DNA of 64,000 nucleotides from Deltaproteobacteria bacterium HGW-Deltaproteobacteria-18 (GCA_002841885.1 PHBE01000002.1:62001-126000); one strand, 5' to 3'; numbered from the stretch's first letter, positions 35,789 through 45,034 are shown. Notes: generated by a model from the sequence alone, not told the origin. A program made the numbers and translations.

Positions 35789-38275
35789 ATGAGGACGAAA
35801 ATTTTCTGCGCTGCGCTTCTTCTTTTTCTTGCTTCCGCTCATGACGGCTTCGCATGGAACCAGGGAACACATCGGCAGATCAACTACGAAGCGGTCAATG
35901 TTTTCTACAGGCAGATGGAAGGCAAGAAGAAGTATCTTCTCGGGCCGTTGCCGGACGAATTCCGCAAGGAGCCGTACCGCGGCATCGCCGTGACCAGCTC
36001 CGGCCTGGATGTCGGGCATTACGGCATCGCCGAAGGTTCCTTCACCATGCCGCAGTGGATCACCGTGGGCGGCGACTGGGCCGACGAACCGCATCTGTAT
36101 GCCTCGGTGCGGCACTTCTACGACCCCCTCGGACTGGTGAAGCCCTACCTGACGGACCAGTTCTGGGCCCACGGCGTCCTGTACGAAGCCCCCGGGATCG
36201 ACGCGAAGACCTGGGGCCTGGAGCATCCCGACAACCCGTTCAGCTTCAGGCAGGGGCTCACCTATTACAAGCTAGCCATGGAGGTTGATGAAACCGTCCC
36301 CCTGCCTCCCATGCTCGCACCGGATCATTTCAAGCTCAACCTGAACCTCGCTCCGGCCGACCATGCCGAACAGCGCCGCGTCTATCTCGCCATGGCGTAC
36401 CGGGCCCTGGGCGAAGCCATGCACATGATGGGCGACATGACGCAGCCCGCGCACGTCCGCAACGACTCCCACCCCCTCGACGAGCCTATCGAGACGCGCA
36501 TCTTCAGCGAACATGTCCGTGCCGCCGCCGCGGACCCCTTCCTCGATCCGCGACTGCAGCCCATCCTGGCCAGCGCCGGCGGAACCCTCCAGGATCCCGA
36601 GGGTCTGGTCCGCGAAGTGGCGAGCTTCACCAACAGGCATTTCTATTCCGAGGACACGATCCACGACAAGGCGTCAAAAATCATTCCCAACAATTACGAC
36701 GCGCTCCTGGCGCACGCCTATCCGTCCCCGCAGTTTTCCGACCTGCACGAGAGCGCGACCCTCGTCCAGGGCTATCTGATCAAGCGCAGGGTCAAGCGCT
36801 ACGAAGGGCAAGGTGGAGCCTTCGACTGGACGCGGGTCCCCATGGCGCAGGAACGGCTCAGCTTCCACTGGTTCGACCCGGACCAGTCCATCTGGAACGA
36901 CCCGCTGGAATCCGCTGCCTCCTTCGCGGGCGCCACGGGGCGCTATCACATCCCCAACGCCTACGCGCCCAATCAGGCCAAGGTGCTGCTGCCCATCGCG
37001 ATCCATGCCAATGCGGATCTGATGGACATGTTTTTTCCGACCATGGAGCTCACCTCGGCCTTTGCCGAAAAAGGCGTCGAGAAAGGTGAGGCTCCCGGCG
37101 GAGGCGAGTATTCCCGGTACGTGGTCGAGGTCGAGACGGACATGACGCACCACCAGGGGCAGGACGTGGCCTGGAAAGCGTATAATCTTGCAATCGAATA
37201 CACTGGCCCGGCCACGCTGGTCATCGCCCGTGACGGGAAGCCGGTCAAAGAGCGCGCGCTGCACTTTCGCAAGGGCAGGCTTGAGGCCATCGAGAAGCCG
37301 GACGGCACCTTTGAGAAGAAAAAATTGCGGCTGTACGCCCCCTTGGGTGAACATGCCCTGATCGAGGAAGAGGAATTCTACCGCATCGAGGACGGCCAGA
37401 CGGCCCACGTGGAGATCGAGGCGGGGGTCACCATCCAGCCGCCGCGCATCGTGACATACGAAATGGCCGAGGGTGCAAGCCAGGTCACCCACGAGTTCGA
37501 GGCGGCCGCCCGCCCCGATGACGCCTATCGCTTCGTGTGGGATTTCGACGACGGGGCGTCCTTCTCCGAGGACGTGCCGCCGGGGGGCTCGTCAAAGACG
37601 AGCCACACCTACACGAACCTGAAGGCCGGTGACAACTTCCGTCCCAAAGTCCGGCTGGAGAGCGCGAGCGGGGCGTTACTGGCGAAGGACTCCATATCGA
37701 TCGACATTACGGAAAAAGAGGATGCCGCCCCCCCGGCTCCCGCAGTGGACGAGGGCGGCGGCCGCTGGATGCTGACCAGAACATGGCAGGACATCCTCGA
37801 GGGAACGCGTTTTCAAACCGTCAAGGTTCAGGGCGGGGAGACTTCCGCCACGATCCACATCTCCGTGAAGGACCGGACCGCGACCTGGGTCTTCGACTAT
37901 GCGGGAAGCTGGTCGCCGCTGCCGGTCTCGGCAGCGCCGGGTGAAGAGGTGGAAATTCGGCTGAAGGTCGACCGGGCGGAAGGCTCGACTGGGCCGGTCT
38001 GGTCATGCGGCCTCGAAATCTACGACGGCCGCCACAAGGACCACAACTACCCGCCCCCCAAGGCGATCTTTTTCTCCTCCGGGTTCCAGTGGCAATCTAT
38101 CTGGGTCGACAAAAAGGCCAAGGTCAGGGAGACGACCTACAACCTGTCGTTCGGGAAAAATCCCAAAAAGGGAGAAAAGCAGGTGGTGACCGTCCGTTTC
38201 GTGGGCCACGGTTGCGGAATGGGCATCGCCCACGGTGCGGTTCACCAGTATTTCGAGTACACGTATCAGCCCTGA
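35789..38275 (+). CDS. Secreted zinc phospholipase C/P1-nuclease-fold protein with PKD-like domain
   Basis: An 828-residue exported protein. The signal peptide (1-22) ends so that Trp23 becomes the mature N-terminus, as in clostridial alpha-toxin where the N-terminal Trp ligates zinc; WNQGTHRQIN also supplies His28. The core zinc-site motif is H212-x3-D216-x5-H222-x3-D226-x-H228 in MHMMGDMTQPAHVRNDSH. After the catalytic part (to about 440) come beta-rich regions, a PKD-like domain (about 560-650, FVWDFDDGASF), and a C-terminal beta domain. It could hydrolyse phospholipids or another phosphodiester; the substrate is unproven. The upstream neighbours are all exported proteins of unknown role. 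Confidence 0.8.
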   Translation: MRTKIFCAALLLFLASAHDGFAWNQGTHRQINYEAVNVFYRQMEGKKKYLLGPLPDEFRKEPYRGIAVTSSGLDVGHYGIAEGSFTMPQWITVGGDWADEPHLYASVRHFYDPLGLVKPYLTDQFWAHGVLYEAPGIDAKTWGLEHPDNPFSFRQGLTYYKLAMEVDETVPLPPMLAPDHFKLNLNLAPADHAEQRRVYLAMAYRALGEAMHMMGDMTQPAHVRNDSHPLDEPIETRIFSEHVRAAAADPFLDPRLQPILASAGGTLQDPEGLVREVASFTNRHFYSEDTIHDKASKIIPNNYDALLAHAYPSPQFSDLHESATLVQGYLIKRRVKRYEGQGGAFDWTRVPMAQERLSFHWFDPDQSIWNDPLESAASFAGATGRYHIPNAYAPNQAKVLLPIAIHANADLMDMFFPTMELTSAFAEKGVEKGEAPGGGEYSRYVVEVETDMTHHQGQDVAWKAYNLAIEYTGPATLVIARDGKPVKERALHFRKGRLEAIEKPDGTFEKKKLRLYAPLGEHALIEEEEFYRIEDGQTAHVEIEAGVTIQPPRIVTYEMAEGASQVTHEFEAAARPDDAYRFVWDFDDGASFSEDVPPGGSSKTSHTYTNLKAGDNFRPKVRLESASGALLAKDSISIDITEKEDAAPPAPAVDEGGGRWMLTRTWQDILEGTRFQTVKVQGGETSATIHISVKDRTATWVFDYAGSWSPLPVSAAPGEEVEIRLKVDRAEGSTGPVWSCGLEIYDGRHKDHNYPPPKAIFFSSGFQWQSIWVDKKAKVRETTYNLSFGKNPKKGEKQVVTVRFVGHGCGMGIAHGAVHQYFEYTYQP

Positions 38276-38414
38276 TTACGTCCAGGAACGTTCATGCATC
38301 GGGCGCGATGACAACACCAAAGCCAGGAACGCTCGGAAGGAATGTGTTCTGAGCGCAAAATTCAAGAATCGAGAGAAGGCCCTTCTCTCATGATGATTTA
38401 CGGGAAACTTCAAC

Positions 38415-39092
38415 ATGTACTTCACCGCCGCCACGTTCAACTTCCTCGAACACCTCGCCGACAACAACGACAGGGGCTGGTTCGAGACGCACAAGGCTGA
38501 ATACGAGGAACACGTCCGCACTCCCGCCTTGGAGTATATCCGCGCCATGGGGCCCATGCTGGAGGATTTCGCGCCGCAGTTCCGCGCCGATGCACGCAAG
38601 ACCGGCGGCTCCCTGATGCGCGTGTACCGCGACAGCCGCTTTTCGCCCGACAAGACGCCCTACAAGACCAACGTGGGCATCCAGTTCCGCCACGCCCTCG
38701 GTCGGGACGTGCATGCGCCGGGATTCTATCTGCACGTGGCGCCGGAGGAATGCTTCCTCGGCGTCGGGAGCTGGCACCCGGACCCAGGCCTGCTCGCCCG
38801 CATCCGCAACCTGATCGCCGAACAGCCCGAACGCTGGCGCGCCGCATGCGATGAGCGCGCATTCGTCGAGTACTGGCAGCTGACCGGCGACACGCTCAAA
38901 CGCCCTCCGCGCGGCTTTTCCGCCGACCACCCGGAAATCGCGGACATCAAGCGCAAGGACTTCATCTGCCTGTGCGCCCTGACGCGCGACCAGGTCACCG
39001 GTGCGGCACTGGTCGGGCTCTCGGCCGAGCGCTTCGCCGTTGCGGCGCCTTTCATGCGGTTCTTGTGCGAGGCGGCCGATGTAGCATATTGA
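38415..39092 (+). CDS. DUF2461 (TIGR02453) family protein
   Basis: A 225-residue soluble protein matching the DUF2461 pattern: FNFLEHLADNNDRGWFETHKAEYEE at the start, then VYRDSRFSPDKTPYKTNVGIQFRH and FYLHVAPEECFLGVGSWHPDP. The biochemical role of the family is unknown. It starts about 140 bases after the phospholipase gene; co-transcription is possible but not shown. Confidence 0.9.
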   Translation: MYFTAATFNFLEHLADNNDRGWFETHKAEYEEHVRTPALEYIRAMGPMLEDFAPQFRADARKTGGSLMRVYRDSRFSPDKTPYKTNVGIQFRHALGRDVHAPGFYLHVAPEECFLGVGSWHPDPGLLARIRNLIAEQPERWRAACDERAFVEYWQLTGDTLKRPPRGFSADHPEIADIKRKDFICLCALTRDQVTGAALVGLSAERFAVAAPFMRFLCEAADVAY

Positions 39093-39267
39093 CAGCGCCG
39101 GTGACAGCAAGTGCCTCCCGCTTCTGCGTTCTCATTTGCCCAAACTCCCGGACCACCCCGTTTTACCCCGCCCTTCATGGACAATACCCCTCATCTGTGG
39201 GAGATTTACGAACAGGTTTCCTTGTAATTCGACGTGTGGTCAGCGTATGCAAAATTTGAGGAAGGAA

Positions 39268-39447
39268 ATGACGGATTCGCATTTCGCCACGCGCCGCGAA
39301 GTGGTCGATCTGGACGCCTGCGTGGCCCAGTTGAACCGTTTCTCTAAGGCGGAGCACATCGCCCCCTACCTGTGCGGAGTCTGCGTGTCCGTCTGCCCTT
39401 GGGGAAGACGGAAAACGAAACGCCGGGCCGCAGCGCAGCCTGTTTAG
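39268..39447 (+). CDS. Small ferredoxin-like protein or C-terminal remnant of a 4Fe-4S protein
   Basis: A 59-residue frame whose start ATG (39268) is preceded by GAGG at six bases. The end, CGVCVSVCPWGRRK, has the Cx2Cx3CP pattern of the C-terminal cluster of larger 4Fe-4S double-cluster proteins (epoxyqueuosine-reductase-like). A further Cys (in DLDACVAQL) lies 29 residues before it. It is too short to bind two clusters alone and looks like the tail of a bigger protein whose front has been lost. It may be a genuine small gene; confidence is low. Confidence 0.45.
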   Translation: MTDSHFATRREVVDLDACVAQLNRFSKAEHIAPYLCGVCVSVCPWGRRKTKRRAAAQPV

Positions 39448-39456
39448 GAGCCGACC

Positions 39457-40428
39457 ATGAATTTTTTTTCCAGACTCAAAAACGGCCCAGAGGACCCGGT
39501 CGTCGAAGGTCTCGTCAAACACATCGCGGACGATAACGGCATCGACGTCCGGCACGACTCCCGCTGCGCAGACATGCTGACCGATGCTGTCCGGACTGCC
39601 TGCAGCCATGCCCGCGCCATGATCGACGAACTGGGCGAGCCTTATGTCCTGGATCGCAAAAATGCCATGGGGATAGCCCTGGGGCCGATCCTCTTCGACT
39701 CCCGCAAGGAGGGCCTGGACGCCCTGCGCAATTCGTCCAGGCTCAAGGCCGTCTTCGCGGACCCGAATGTGCGGGAATGCGACTTCCTTTTGACCATGCA
39801 TCGTCACGAATACGTTGTCTTTGGAATCGAGATGGCCGGGGATATGATCAGGCGCGACGTGATGCAGAACGCCGTCGAGTTCTCGGACCACAACTTTGCC
39901 GCCGCGGCCCCGTCACTGGGCGAATTGCGGGACATCCTGACCCGCAACGTGGTCCTCTTCCTGGCCGATCTGGCACCGGAGCGCCGACGACGGGACGAGG
40001 CAGTCCGCAAGGAGCTTCACGAGTCCGAGGTTCTGCTCAAGGCGCAGCTGGAGACCCTGGATGCCGCCCTCAAACAGAACCGGCCCTTTTCCGCACCGAC
40101 CTCGTTGCGGGACAAGATCGCGCAGGGTTCCAGGGAGATGGCCGACCTCACGCACAGGCTCGAATCGCTCCCGCAGAAATTGGACCCCGGGCAATGCCTG
40201 GCGGAGATCCGCGCCATTCTTCTGGCGCCCCAGGATCATGTCCGGATTGAACAGGTCGAGATGCGGGTCGGGGATTTCGGGGTAAAATCCGATACGGGAA
40301 CGTTCATCCGCTTCCACGAATGCGTCCTCGCAGACAAGGAACACCTTGCCGTCTTCCTGGCCTCCCTGGACCGCGACAACGCCGCCTACGTCTGGCCGGA
40401 ACTGGCCGACGCCGGTAAAAAGGACTGA
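39457..40428 (+). CDS. Hypothetical cytoplasmic protein
   Basis: A 323-residue protein with no signal peptide or membrane segment and no recognised family. The first half is mixed alpha/beta (DRKNAMGIALGPILFDSRKEGLDALR; HRHEYVVFGIEMAGDMIRRDV). The middle (about 180-265) is a predicted coiled coil rich in Glu, Lys and Leu. It starts 9 bases after the ferredoxin-like gene, with AGGAG upstream, so the two form a unit. Confidence 0.75.
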   Translation: MNFFSRLKNGPEDPVVEGLVKHIADDNGIDVRHDSRCADMLTDAVRTACSHARAMIDELGEPYVLDRKNAMGIALGPILFDSRKEGLDALRNSSRLKAVFADPNVRECDFLLTMHRHEYVVFGIEMAGDMIRRDVMQNAVEFSDHNFAAAAPSLGELRDILTRNVVLFLADLAPERRRRDEAVRKELHESEVLLKAQLETLDAALKQNRPFSAPTSLRDKIAQGSREMADLTHRLESLPQKLDPGQCLAEIRAILLAPQDHVRIEQVEMRVGDFGVKSDTGTFIRFHECVLADKEHLAVFLASLDRDNAAYVWPELADAGKKD

Positions 40429-40506
40429 GCCAGCCCACGCAACAAACGTATCCTGCGGGCATGCGGACAGGGGTGAAGGATTTGATCCGCTCCCGGCCTC
40501 GGAGTT

Positions 40507-42330
40507 TCAGCCGGATTCGCGCATGGGGCAATGCACAGGCCCCGAAATTCCCTCCTTCTCCTTCAGGCCGACAGGATCCGAAAGCCTGAGCTTGATGGCT
40601 TCCAGCTCATCAAGATTCTCGAAAAACAGGTCCACGAGCCCGGGGTCGAACATTCCGCCCCGCTCTTCGCGTATGAACCGAAGCACCTTTTCCTTGGGCC
40701 AGGCCGCCTTGTAGACCCGCCCCAGCGACAACGCGTCATAGACGTCCGCCAGCGCGCAGATCCTTGCCAGCAGGTTGATCTCCTCCCCCTTCAGGCCGCA
40801 AGGGTAGCCGGTCCCGTCCCAACGCTCATGGTGCTGCAGGGCGATGGCGCGAGCGCTGGACATGAGTTTCCTGTCGGAGGTGTGCAGGATGCGCTGCCCG
40901 ATGACCGTGTGGTGCTTGATCATCTCGTATTCCGCGGCGGAGAGCTTGCCGGGTTTGTTCAGGATCGCGTCCGGGATACCGATCTTGCCGATGTCGTGCA
41001 TCGGGGCGGCAGTCTGCAGGAGCGCGATGTCCTCCGAGGACAGTCCGTATTTTTCTCCGAGCAGGGCCGAATAGGCGGCCACTCTGCGCACGTGGTTCGC
41101 CGTATCCTGGGAGCGCGTCTCGATGACATCTCCCAGGGTGGACAAAATTTCTGTCTGCGTCTCGATGACCTCCCGGTTCAAGTCCATTATTTCGGCATTG
41201 CCAAGGTTGATCTTGCGTTGTTTGAGCACGTTCTGGATCAGGAGCGCAATGACCACCCCGAGAATGCCGATGACCACCAAGGCGCTCAAAATGGCGGAAC
41301 GATGGACCTCGAAATAGGACAGCGGACGGTTCAGGATGAGCGAATTTTCAGGCAGGCTGGACATGGGAATGGCGAAACGCTGCAGCGCCCTGTAATCGTA
41401 GGTGTGCCGGTTCACGCCCTGCAGCTTGCTGTACGTCGCTGGCGGATTCTTTCCGGCAAGACGATCCAGCAGGGTCTGCGCGGCCTTCTGCCCATGCCCG
41501 AAGGCGCTGGTCACGCATCCTCCGACCACGCCCGAATCAAGCTGAAAATCCCAGGCAACGTAGACCGGCACGGGAGAGCTGGCGGCGATGAGCCGGGGAA
41601 TCTCTTCCGCCGTGAACACCTGCCCCGCAGCGTCCTCAAAGTAGACCAGCAGATAGATGAGCTCGCCGGGAACGCGCTGCCGGGCAAATTCGACCAGCTG
41701 CGCTCGGGTCATGACAGGAACGACCTCCACCGGGGCGGCGAGGGCCCCGGTCTGCTTCAGCAGATCCCGCAGGATGGTCTGGCCGGTCAGCGTGCCGTCG
41801 ATCATGACGAAAATTTTTTGCGTGCCCGGATTCTGCTTCAGTGCCGCGCCCAGCGTCTCCAGATGCGCCAGGCTCTCGATGATGACATTCATGTCTTTGG
41901 CGCTGGCCGGGATGGAATTGATGTCGCCGATGCCGCAGGCCACGACAGGCGTCTGCGGGAACAGCTCGTCCCGGTATCTGGTCATCAGTTCGAAGGCGTG
42001 GTCGTCGGTGATGATGATCCCGTCGAAGCGGGAACCGGTGTACTTCTCGCGGTAAAGGCTCAGCAGCAGCCTGGTATAGGCGGGGGATGAATGGTGCTTG
42101 GCGTCCATGTATTCCACGCGGTAGCGCCCACGAACCCCGGGGGCCTGAAGCACCGACACGATCCCCTCATGCAGATCCCGCGTCCAGGAATAATCCGGCG
42201 CATAGGAGTGCAGCACCAGCACACTTGGTCCACGCGCTTCCTCGGCGGACAAATCAGTCTTCCAGACGACACAAAGCGCCACAAAGATGAGAACAGGCAA
42301 CAATAGGCGTAGGAGCCTGAAGGGTTTCAT
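40507..42330 (-). CDS. Membrane sensor with ABC-type periplasmic domain and HD-GYP c-di-GMP phosphodiesterase output
   Basis: A 607-residue protein. A signal anchor (about 8-28) is followed by a periplasmic region of the ABC sugar/peptide-binding sensor type (VLVLHSYAPDYSWTRDLHEGI to about 325), a second transmembrane helix (about 345-368), a short linker and an HD-GYP domain (about 390-580). Catalytic residues are visible: MHDIGKIGIP for the HD pair, H in MIKHHT, and HHERWDGTGYP for the GYP motif. It should lower c-di-GMP in response to an external ligand. The domain pair is known, but the ligand is not. Confidence 0.9.
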   Translation of the reverse strand: MKPFRLLRLLLPVLIFVALCVVWKTDLSAEEARGPSVLVLHSYAPDYSWTRDLHEGIVSVLQAPGVRGRYRVEYMDAKHHSSPAYTRLLLSLYREKYTGSRFDGIIITDDHAFELMTRYRDELFPQTPVVACGIGDINSIPASAKDMNVIIESLAHLETLGAALKQNPGTQKIFVMIDGTLTGQTILRDLLKQTGALAAPVEVVPVMTRAQLVEFARQRVPGELIYLLVYFEDAAGQVFTAEEIPRLIAASSPVPVYVAWDFQLDSGVVGGCVTSAFGHGQKAAQTLLDRLAGKNPPATYSKLQGVNRHTYDYRALQRFAIPMSSLPENSLILNRPLSYFEVHRSAILSALVVIGILGVVIALLIQNVLKQRKINLGNAEIMDLNREVIETQTEILSTLGDVIETRSQDTANHVRRVAAYSALLGEKYGLSSEDIALLQTAAPMHDIGKIGIPDAILNKPGKLSAAEYEMIKHHTVIGQRILHTSDRKLMSSARAIALQHHERWDGTGYPCGLKGEEINLLARICALADVYDALSLGRVYKAAWPKEKVLRFIREERGGMFDPGLVDLFFENLDELEAIKLRLSDPVGLKEKEGISGPVHCPMRESG

Positions 42331-42568
42331 GCCGGTTTTCTATCACACCACTTCCACAAGCGGCAAGGCGCAAGGCGTCCGGCGAGGCCCATGGCCAAAA
42401 AAAGCGCCCCCGGCGCATCACCAGCCACGCACGTCGATCCCGAACGCTTCCACTCAGCCTGATCCGGTGTTACCGGAAAACCTGAAACAACCTGCCGATA
42501 ACTCGGCCGACAGGTTTCGAAACCTAAAATGCAGGTCGTTCAATGATCTCTTTTCCAGGCAGGCAACC

Positions 42569-43348
42569 GTGAGCAAACGACCCGCCCTTCTTCACTTCCA
42601 CGGCACGCTGGCCGATCTGCTGAGCCGGGACAGTTCCGCTGCGGACGCAAGAGGCAGGGTGATCTACCCGGTCACACGCCGCGCCTCCATCAAGGATGTC
42701 ATCGAGGCAATGGGCCCGCCCCACACCGAGGTCGGAAGCATCGAGACAGGCGGACGCGAGGTGGGCTTTGACCACCTGCTCGAAGCAGGAGAGCAGGTGG
42801 ATATCCGGCCCATCGTGCCGCCCTTCGAGGTCTTGCGGCCCTCGCTTCTTCGCCCCGAACCGTTGGCGCGCATCGCCTTTGCGGTCGATGCCAACGCGGG
42901 CCGGCTGGCGACCCTGCTGCGGATGCTCGGTTTCGACACGGCCTACGACAAGACGCTGGACGACGCGCCGCTGGCCGAACTGGCCGTGCAGGAAGGACGC
43001 ATTGTTCTCAGCAAGGATCGCAATCTCCTAAAACGCACCGTTATTGAATTCGGCTCCCTGATCCGCACAGACGACCCGAACAAACAGCTATGCGAGGTCC
43101 TGCGCCTCTTCGACCTGCGCCCGCCCTACCACCCCTTCAGCCGCTGCCTGCTCTGCAACGCCGTGCTCGAACCAGTGCCCAAGGCCGAAATCATGCACCG
43201 CCTGCTCCCCCTGACCAAACGCCACTACCTCGATTTCCACCGCTGCCCACACTGCGACAAAATCTACTGGCCGGGCTCCCACCACGACCATATGCAGGAG
43301 CGCATTGAAAACCTGTGTCGTGACCTCTTTGTGGACAGCGCAGGATAA
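42569..43348 (+). CDS. Mut7-C RNase-domain protein with ubiquitin-like N-terminus
   Basis: A 259-residue protein. The N-terminal 75 residues resemble the Mut7-C ubiquitin/ThiS-like domain. The C-terminal Mut7-C domain (about 95-250) contains AFAVDANAGRLATLLRMLGFDT and ILSKDRNLLKR, the PIN-like acidic positions, and a zinc ribbon with CLLCN and CPHC. The family is proposed to be an RNase. The GTG at 42569 is the only start near the domain boundary; its ribosome site is weak. Confidence 0.85.
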   Translation: MSKRPALLHFHGTLADLLSRDSSAADARGRVIYPVTRRASIKDVIEAMGPPHTEVGSIETGGREVGFDHLLEAGEQVDIRPIVPPFEVLRPSLLRPEPLARIAFAVDANAGRLATLLRMLGFDTAYDKTLDDAPLAELAVQEGRIVLSKDRNLLKRTVIEFGSLIRTDDPNKQLCEVLRLFDLRPPYHPFSRCLLCNAVLEPVPKAEIMHRLLPLTKRHYLDFHRCPHCDKIYWPGSHHDHMQERIENLCRDLFVDSAG

Positions 43349-43360
43349 AAGCTTGCTATT

Positions 43361-43507
43361 TCAGCCCCGCTGGTTGTTGGACTTGACCAAGTCAAAAAAA
43401 ATGCTGTGGCGACCGGTGTCGGCCATGAAGAAAATCCACAGCGTGAAGAGGAAGAATACTGCGCCCAGAATCCTACGGTACGCAAGGCCGGCCCTGGAAC
43501 TACGCAC
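43361..43507 (-). CDS. Candidate small membrane protein downstream of creC
   Basis: A 48-residue frame with GTG at 43507 that overlaps the creC stop by eight bases. It has a basic N-terminus (RSSRAGLAYRR), one hydrophobic helix (about 13-29, ILGAVFFLFTLWIFFM) and a hydrophilic tail ADTGRHSIFFDLVKSNNQRG. Codon choice (TTC, CTG, GCC, ATT) resembles that of real genes nearby. Shine-Dalgarno support is weak (CAGG), so initiation would rely on coupling with creC. No family recognised. Confidence 0.5.
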   Translation of the reverse strand: MRSSRAGLAYRRILGAVFFLFTLWIFFMADTGRHSIFFDLVKSNNQRG

Positions 43508-45029
43508 CGCGCCTGAATTCCAGGATGAATGTTGCCCCCTGATCGCTTTCGCCAAGGGCAATGCTTGCCCCGTGGGCCTTGAGCACGGAACGGCAGATTT
43601 CAAGGCCGAGGCCAGTGCCGCCTGAAGCACGGCGGGTGGTAAAAAACGGTGTGAAGACCTTGTCGCGATTGGCCTTGGAAATGCCTTGCCCGTTGTCGGC
43701 AACAGCAAGACGGATCAAATCCGGCGTCAGCGATACGGACAGCCGGAGTCTATCCGCTCCGTGCAGGAGGCTGTTCTCGGCCAGATTGCCGAGGACCATC
43801 TCCAGTGCGTCCGGGGCGATGGGTAGCTCGGGATCGCACTCTCCTTCGTGCCCCACGGTCAGACCCCGGTCCCGAAAGGCGCTGCGCACGGAATCCGCCA
43901 CGGTGTCCAGTCTGCAATGGCTTCGGCTCGGAGGCATGGCGTCGGCACGGGCCAGCTCAAGCAGGCGGCTGACCAGCAGTTTCATGCGCTGGGTGTCTGT
44001 CTGCAGATTGTTCAGAAACAGCCTGCTCTGCTCCGGATCCATGGTGTCCAGATGCTCGATGAGCAGTTCCAGGGCCCCTTGCATGGATGACAGCGGCGTC
44101 TTGAACTCATGCGAGACATGCCCGGCGAACCGTCTGATGTAGTCGGCGCGATCGGCCAGGGTTTCAGACATGGTCGCGAAACTTTCGGACAGGCGCGCCA
44201 TCTCCTGAGTGACGGGCTTGGCGATGGGCTTTACGGTGCGTATTTCCCCGGTGCGCAGAAGATCGATCTGCCGCAACAGTTCGCGAATGGGCCGGGCGAT
44301 GCCCGATGAGACGAAGAGGCCGAGCATAACGGTCAGCAGGCTCATGCCCATCATGACCAGCGCGACCTCGTAGCGCACATCGAACAGACTCTTGAGAATG
44401 CTCACGGGCGTGCGCGAAAGGTACACCACGCCGAGCACGGTCTCGCCGTCCAGGACCGGCATGGCCACGAAGACCCGCACATCCGTGCCCCGACTGACGG
44501 AGTAAATGGAAGGCCGGGGTTCGTCGGAGATGCGCCTGCGGATGACGCTGGCGTATTCGCCGGCCAGGGCCTGCCGCACTTCAGGCACATGGGCCAGGGA
44601 CAGTCCGGTCTCGGAGCGCCCTGCCAGGACCGTTCCGTGCTCATCCAGCAGGCGCATGCCGGCCAAGGTGATCTGCTGGGTTTCACGCATGATGCGGCTG
44701 AACAATGGCGCAGCACGCAGCAGATTGGGTGCGGGCTGCGTCTCGGCGGGTTCGGCGTTAGGGCGCGGCGGAGCGACGGGATCGTTCAGGCTCAGGAGCG
44801 GAGCAATGGGCGTCAGGGGCAGGTCTTCCGCCAGCGCCACTGCCTGCTCCGAAACGAGATTGCGCCATGTGGCGGCCAGGACCGCCGCCTGACTGATGAG
44901 TTCCTGTTCCGTCTCGCGGACCAGCACGTTTTCGAAGGTTCGAAACACGTAGACAGCTCCGATCGGCAGGGCCAGCACCGAGAGCATGACGACAAGAAGA
45001 ATGGTGCGCAGGCGATACAGGCGTTTCAT
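43500..45029 (-). CDS. creC: Sensor histidine kinase, CreC-like
   Basis: A 509-residue inner-membrane sensor. TM1 (about 8-28) and TM2 (about 225-247) bracket a periplasmic domain (about 30-224) that contains a Pro/Ala-rich stretch and a dCACHE/PAS-like region with GEYASVIRRR and IYSVSRGTDVRVFVAMPV. HAMP (about 248-300), HisKA with HVSHEFKTPLSSMQGALELL, and HATPase_c with NLAENSLLHG, DNGQGI and GGTGLGLEI follow. It lies directly after the response regulator (5-base gap) and in the same operon as creD, so it is assigned as the CreC kinase of a CreBCD envelope-stress system. Confidence 0.85.
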   Translation of the reverse strand: MKRLYRLRTILLVVMLSVLALPIGAVYVFRTFENVLVRETEQELISQAAVLAATWRNLVSEQAVALAEDLPLTPIAPLLSLNDPVAPPRPNAEPAETQPAPNLLRAAPLFSRIMRETQQITLAGMRLLDEHGTVLAGRSETGLSLAHVPEVRQALAGEYASVIRRRISDEPRPSIYSVSRGTDVRVFVAMPVLDGETVLGVVYLSRTPVSILKSLFDVRYEVALVMMGMSLLTVMLGLFVSSGIARPIRELLRQIDLLRTGEIRTVKPIAKPVTQEMARLSESFATMSETLADRADYIRRFAGHVSHEFKTPLSSMQGALELLIEHLDTMDPEQSRLFLNNLQTDTQRMKLLVSRLLELARADAMPPSRSHCRLDTVADSVRSAFRDRGLTVGHEGECDPELPIAPDALEMVLGNLAENSLLHGADRLRLSVSLTPDLIRLAVADNGQGISKANRDKVFTPFFTTRRASGGTGLGLEICRSVLKAHGASIALGESDQGATFILEFRRGA

Positions 45030-45034
45030 GGCGC

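Noticed and set aside
43264-43485. 73-codon minus-strand frame near creC
   Set aside because: It is in a different frame from the better small membrane protein candidate at 43361-43507 and runs into the Mut7-C gene.
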